From NCBI RefSeq assembly GCF_000237925.1, contig NC_031496.1, positions 10,502,017 to 10,566,016 of the forward strand: a stretch of DNA of 64,000 nucleotides, given 5' to 3'. The stretch's first letter is position 1. Every line of letters begins with the position of its first letter. Below the pieces are notes generated by a model. That model worked only from the letters and a program-made list of their open reading frames with translations. It had not been told where the DNA came from and ran no database searches. This stretch comes from Schistosoma mansoni. Lineage: Eukaryota > Platyhelminthes > Trematoda > Strigeidida > Schistosomatidae. Positions 63,171 through 64,000 of the stretch are shown here, piece by piece. Both the position numbers and the translations under genes were made by a program.

Positions 63171-64000
63171 AGCCATACTTACGTCTATAACCCGTCATGA
63201 AGGAGCATAGACCGCTCACCAACATTCTCCATCCAGCTGTGTCCTGGGCAATCCGTTCCAGTTGCTACTCATCCTTTTCATGTCTGCCTGCAATTATCGA
63301 TGCAGTGTGTTCTTCGGTTATCCGCTTTTCCATCTCCTTTTAATACTCCAAGTTAGCACTTGGCTCGTGATGCAGTCTGACGATTTCCTCAATGTGAGTC
63401 CAGTCCACCCCTAACGTCTTTTCCTAATTTTCACTTCAGCTGGAAGCCGATTTGTTCTCTTCCACGGTAGGCCGATGCTGATGGTATCGGGTCAACGGAC
63501 ATTGAGTATCGTGCTCAAACAACCGTTTTTTAATATTGATGCCCTTACGATGATGGTTGTCATAGTACAGCTCCGTACAGTTGGACTTTCTTGACGTTCT
63601 TGTTGAAGATTTTGACCTTTATGTCAGTTGATAGTTGTCTGGAGTTCCATATGTTCTTCAACTGTAGAAAGGCTGTTTTTTCCTTTGTCTATCCCCGTAT
63701 TTGCGTCTGCATCAGATCCTCAACGTTCACCGATGATGCCGCTCATGTATGTAAAAGATTCCACCTCTTTTAGAGCTTCTCCATTAAGTGTAATTGGGTT
63801 GGTGTTCTCTGTGTTGTGTCTGAGGATCCTACTTTTTCCTTTGTATGTGTTGAGGCCTATTGTTGCAGAGGCTGCTGCTACACTGGTCATCTTTATAGGT
63901 ACTTGTGCGTATGTATGAGATAGAAGTTCAAGGTTATCTACGAAGTCCAGGCTGTCTAATCGATTCTGAGATGTCCGTTGTATTCTGTGCTCCTCATCAG
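63170..64000 (-). mobile_element. RTE/SR2-like LINE fossil, C-terminal part (runs off right edge)
   Basis: The minus strand reads LDSLDFVDNLELLS (motif C region, with FVDN in place of FADD), SVAAASATIGLNTYKGKS, NTENTNPITLNGEALKEVES, QLKNIWNSRQLSTDIKVKIF and VQLYGAE. Further on come decayed pieces of the C-terminal tail (for example [17 protein letters not shown] in broken frame). These are the landmarks of the schistosome SR2-type RTE elements as I remember them. Several stops and frame changes mark it as dead, and the 5' part lies outside the window. Confidence 0.85.

Noticed and set aside
1-64000. CRISPR arrays, bacterial operons, rRNA genes
   Set aside because: No regularly spaced repeats with unique spacers and no rRNA sequence seen. 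tRNA-like sequence occurs only inside the SINE copies.

Overview
This window looks like a piece of a trematode genome, most likely a Schistosoma species. It is AT-rich eukaryotic DNA with short exons and long repeat-filled introns, plus one 36-bp micro-intron of the kind schistosome genes carry. The mobile elements also fit: RTE/CR1-like LINE fossils, Penelope-like GIY-YIG tails, a Merlin DNA transposon, and a SINE-like family with a tRNA-like promoter and a hammerhead ribozyme core, which resembles the schistosome Sm-alpha family. The species call is inference.

Three host genes are visible. (1) At the left edge, on the minus strand, are the first two coding exons of an NDR/STK38-type kinase (1118-5010). 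Its kinase domain lies beyond the window. (2) From 12697 to 45392, on the plus strand, a 12-exon model encodes a 982-residue coiled-coil protein. All splice phases agree and no frame break is needed. The family is not securely recognised. (3) From 53113 to 61063, on the plus strand, six exons encode a complete 441-residue mitochondrial succinyl-CoA ligase beta subunit (SUCLG2 type).

Introns and intergenic DNA are full of repeats. A LINE 3' part lies in STK38 intron 1 (1925-3110). A CR1-like LINE with a nested insertion lies at 7780-9060. The coiled-coil gene introns hold four SINE/hammerhead copies or parts, one of them split around a 200-N assembly gap. They also hold a Merlin transposon with an 8-bp target duplication, a non-LTR insertion with a 12-bp target duplication, Penelope-like tails with a second hammerhead-like motif, and a near-identical 1.3-kb inverted duplication flanking exons 9-11. 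Between the coiled-coil gene and SUCLG2 is a decayed CR1-like LINE (48.4-52.4 kb). It carries, in inverted orientation, a nearly perfect 195-bp copy of SUCLG2 exon 1. SUCLG2 introns 2 and 5 hold further LINE fossils, and an RTE/SR2-like fossil runs off the right edge.

The three genes show no functional link. The kinase is a Hippo-like/NDR signalling component, SUCLG2 is a TCA-cycle enzyme, and the coiled-coil protein is probably structural. The strongest unusual signals are the inverted SUCLG2 exon copy, the ribozyme motifs in two unrelated repeat families, and the large inverted duplication inside one gene.
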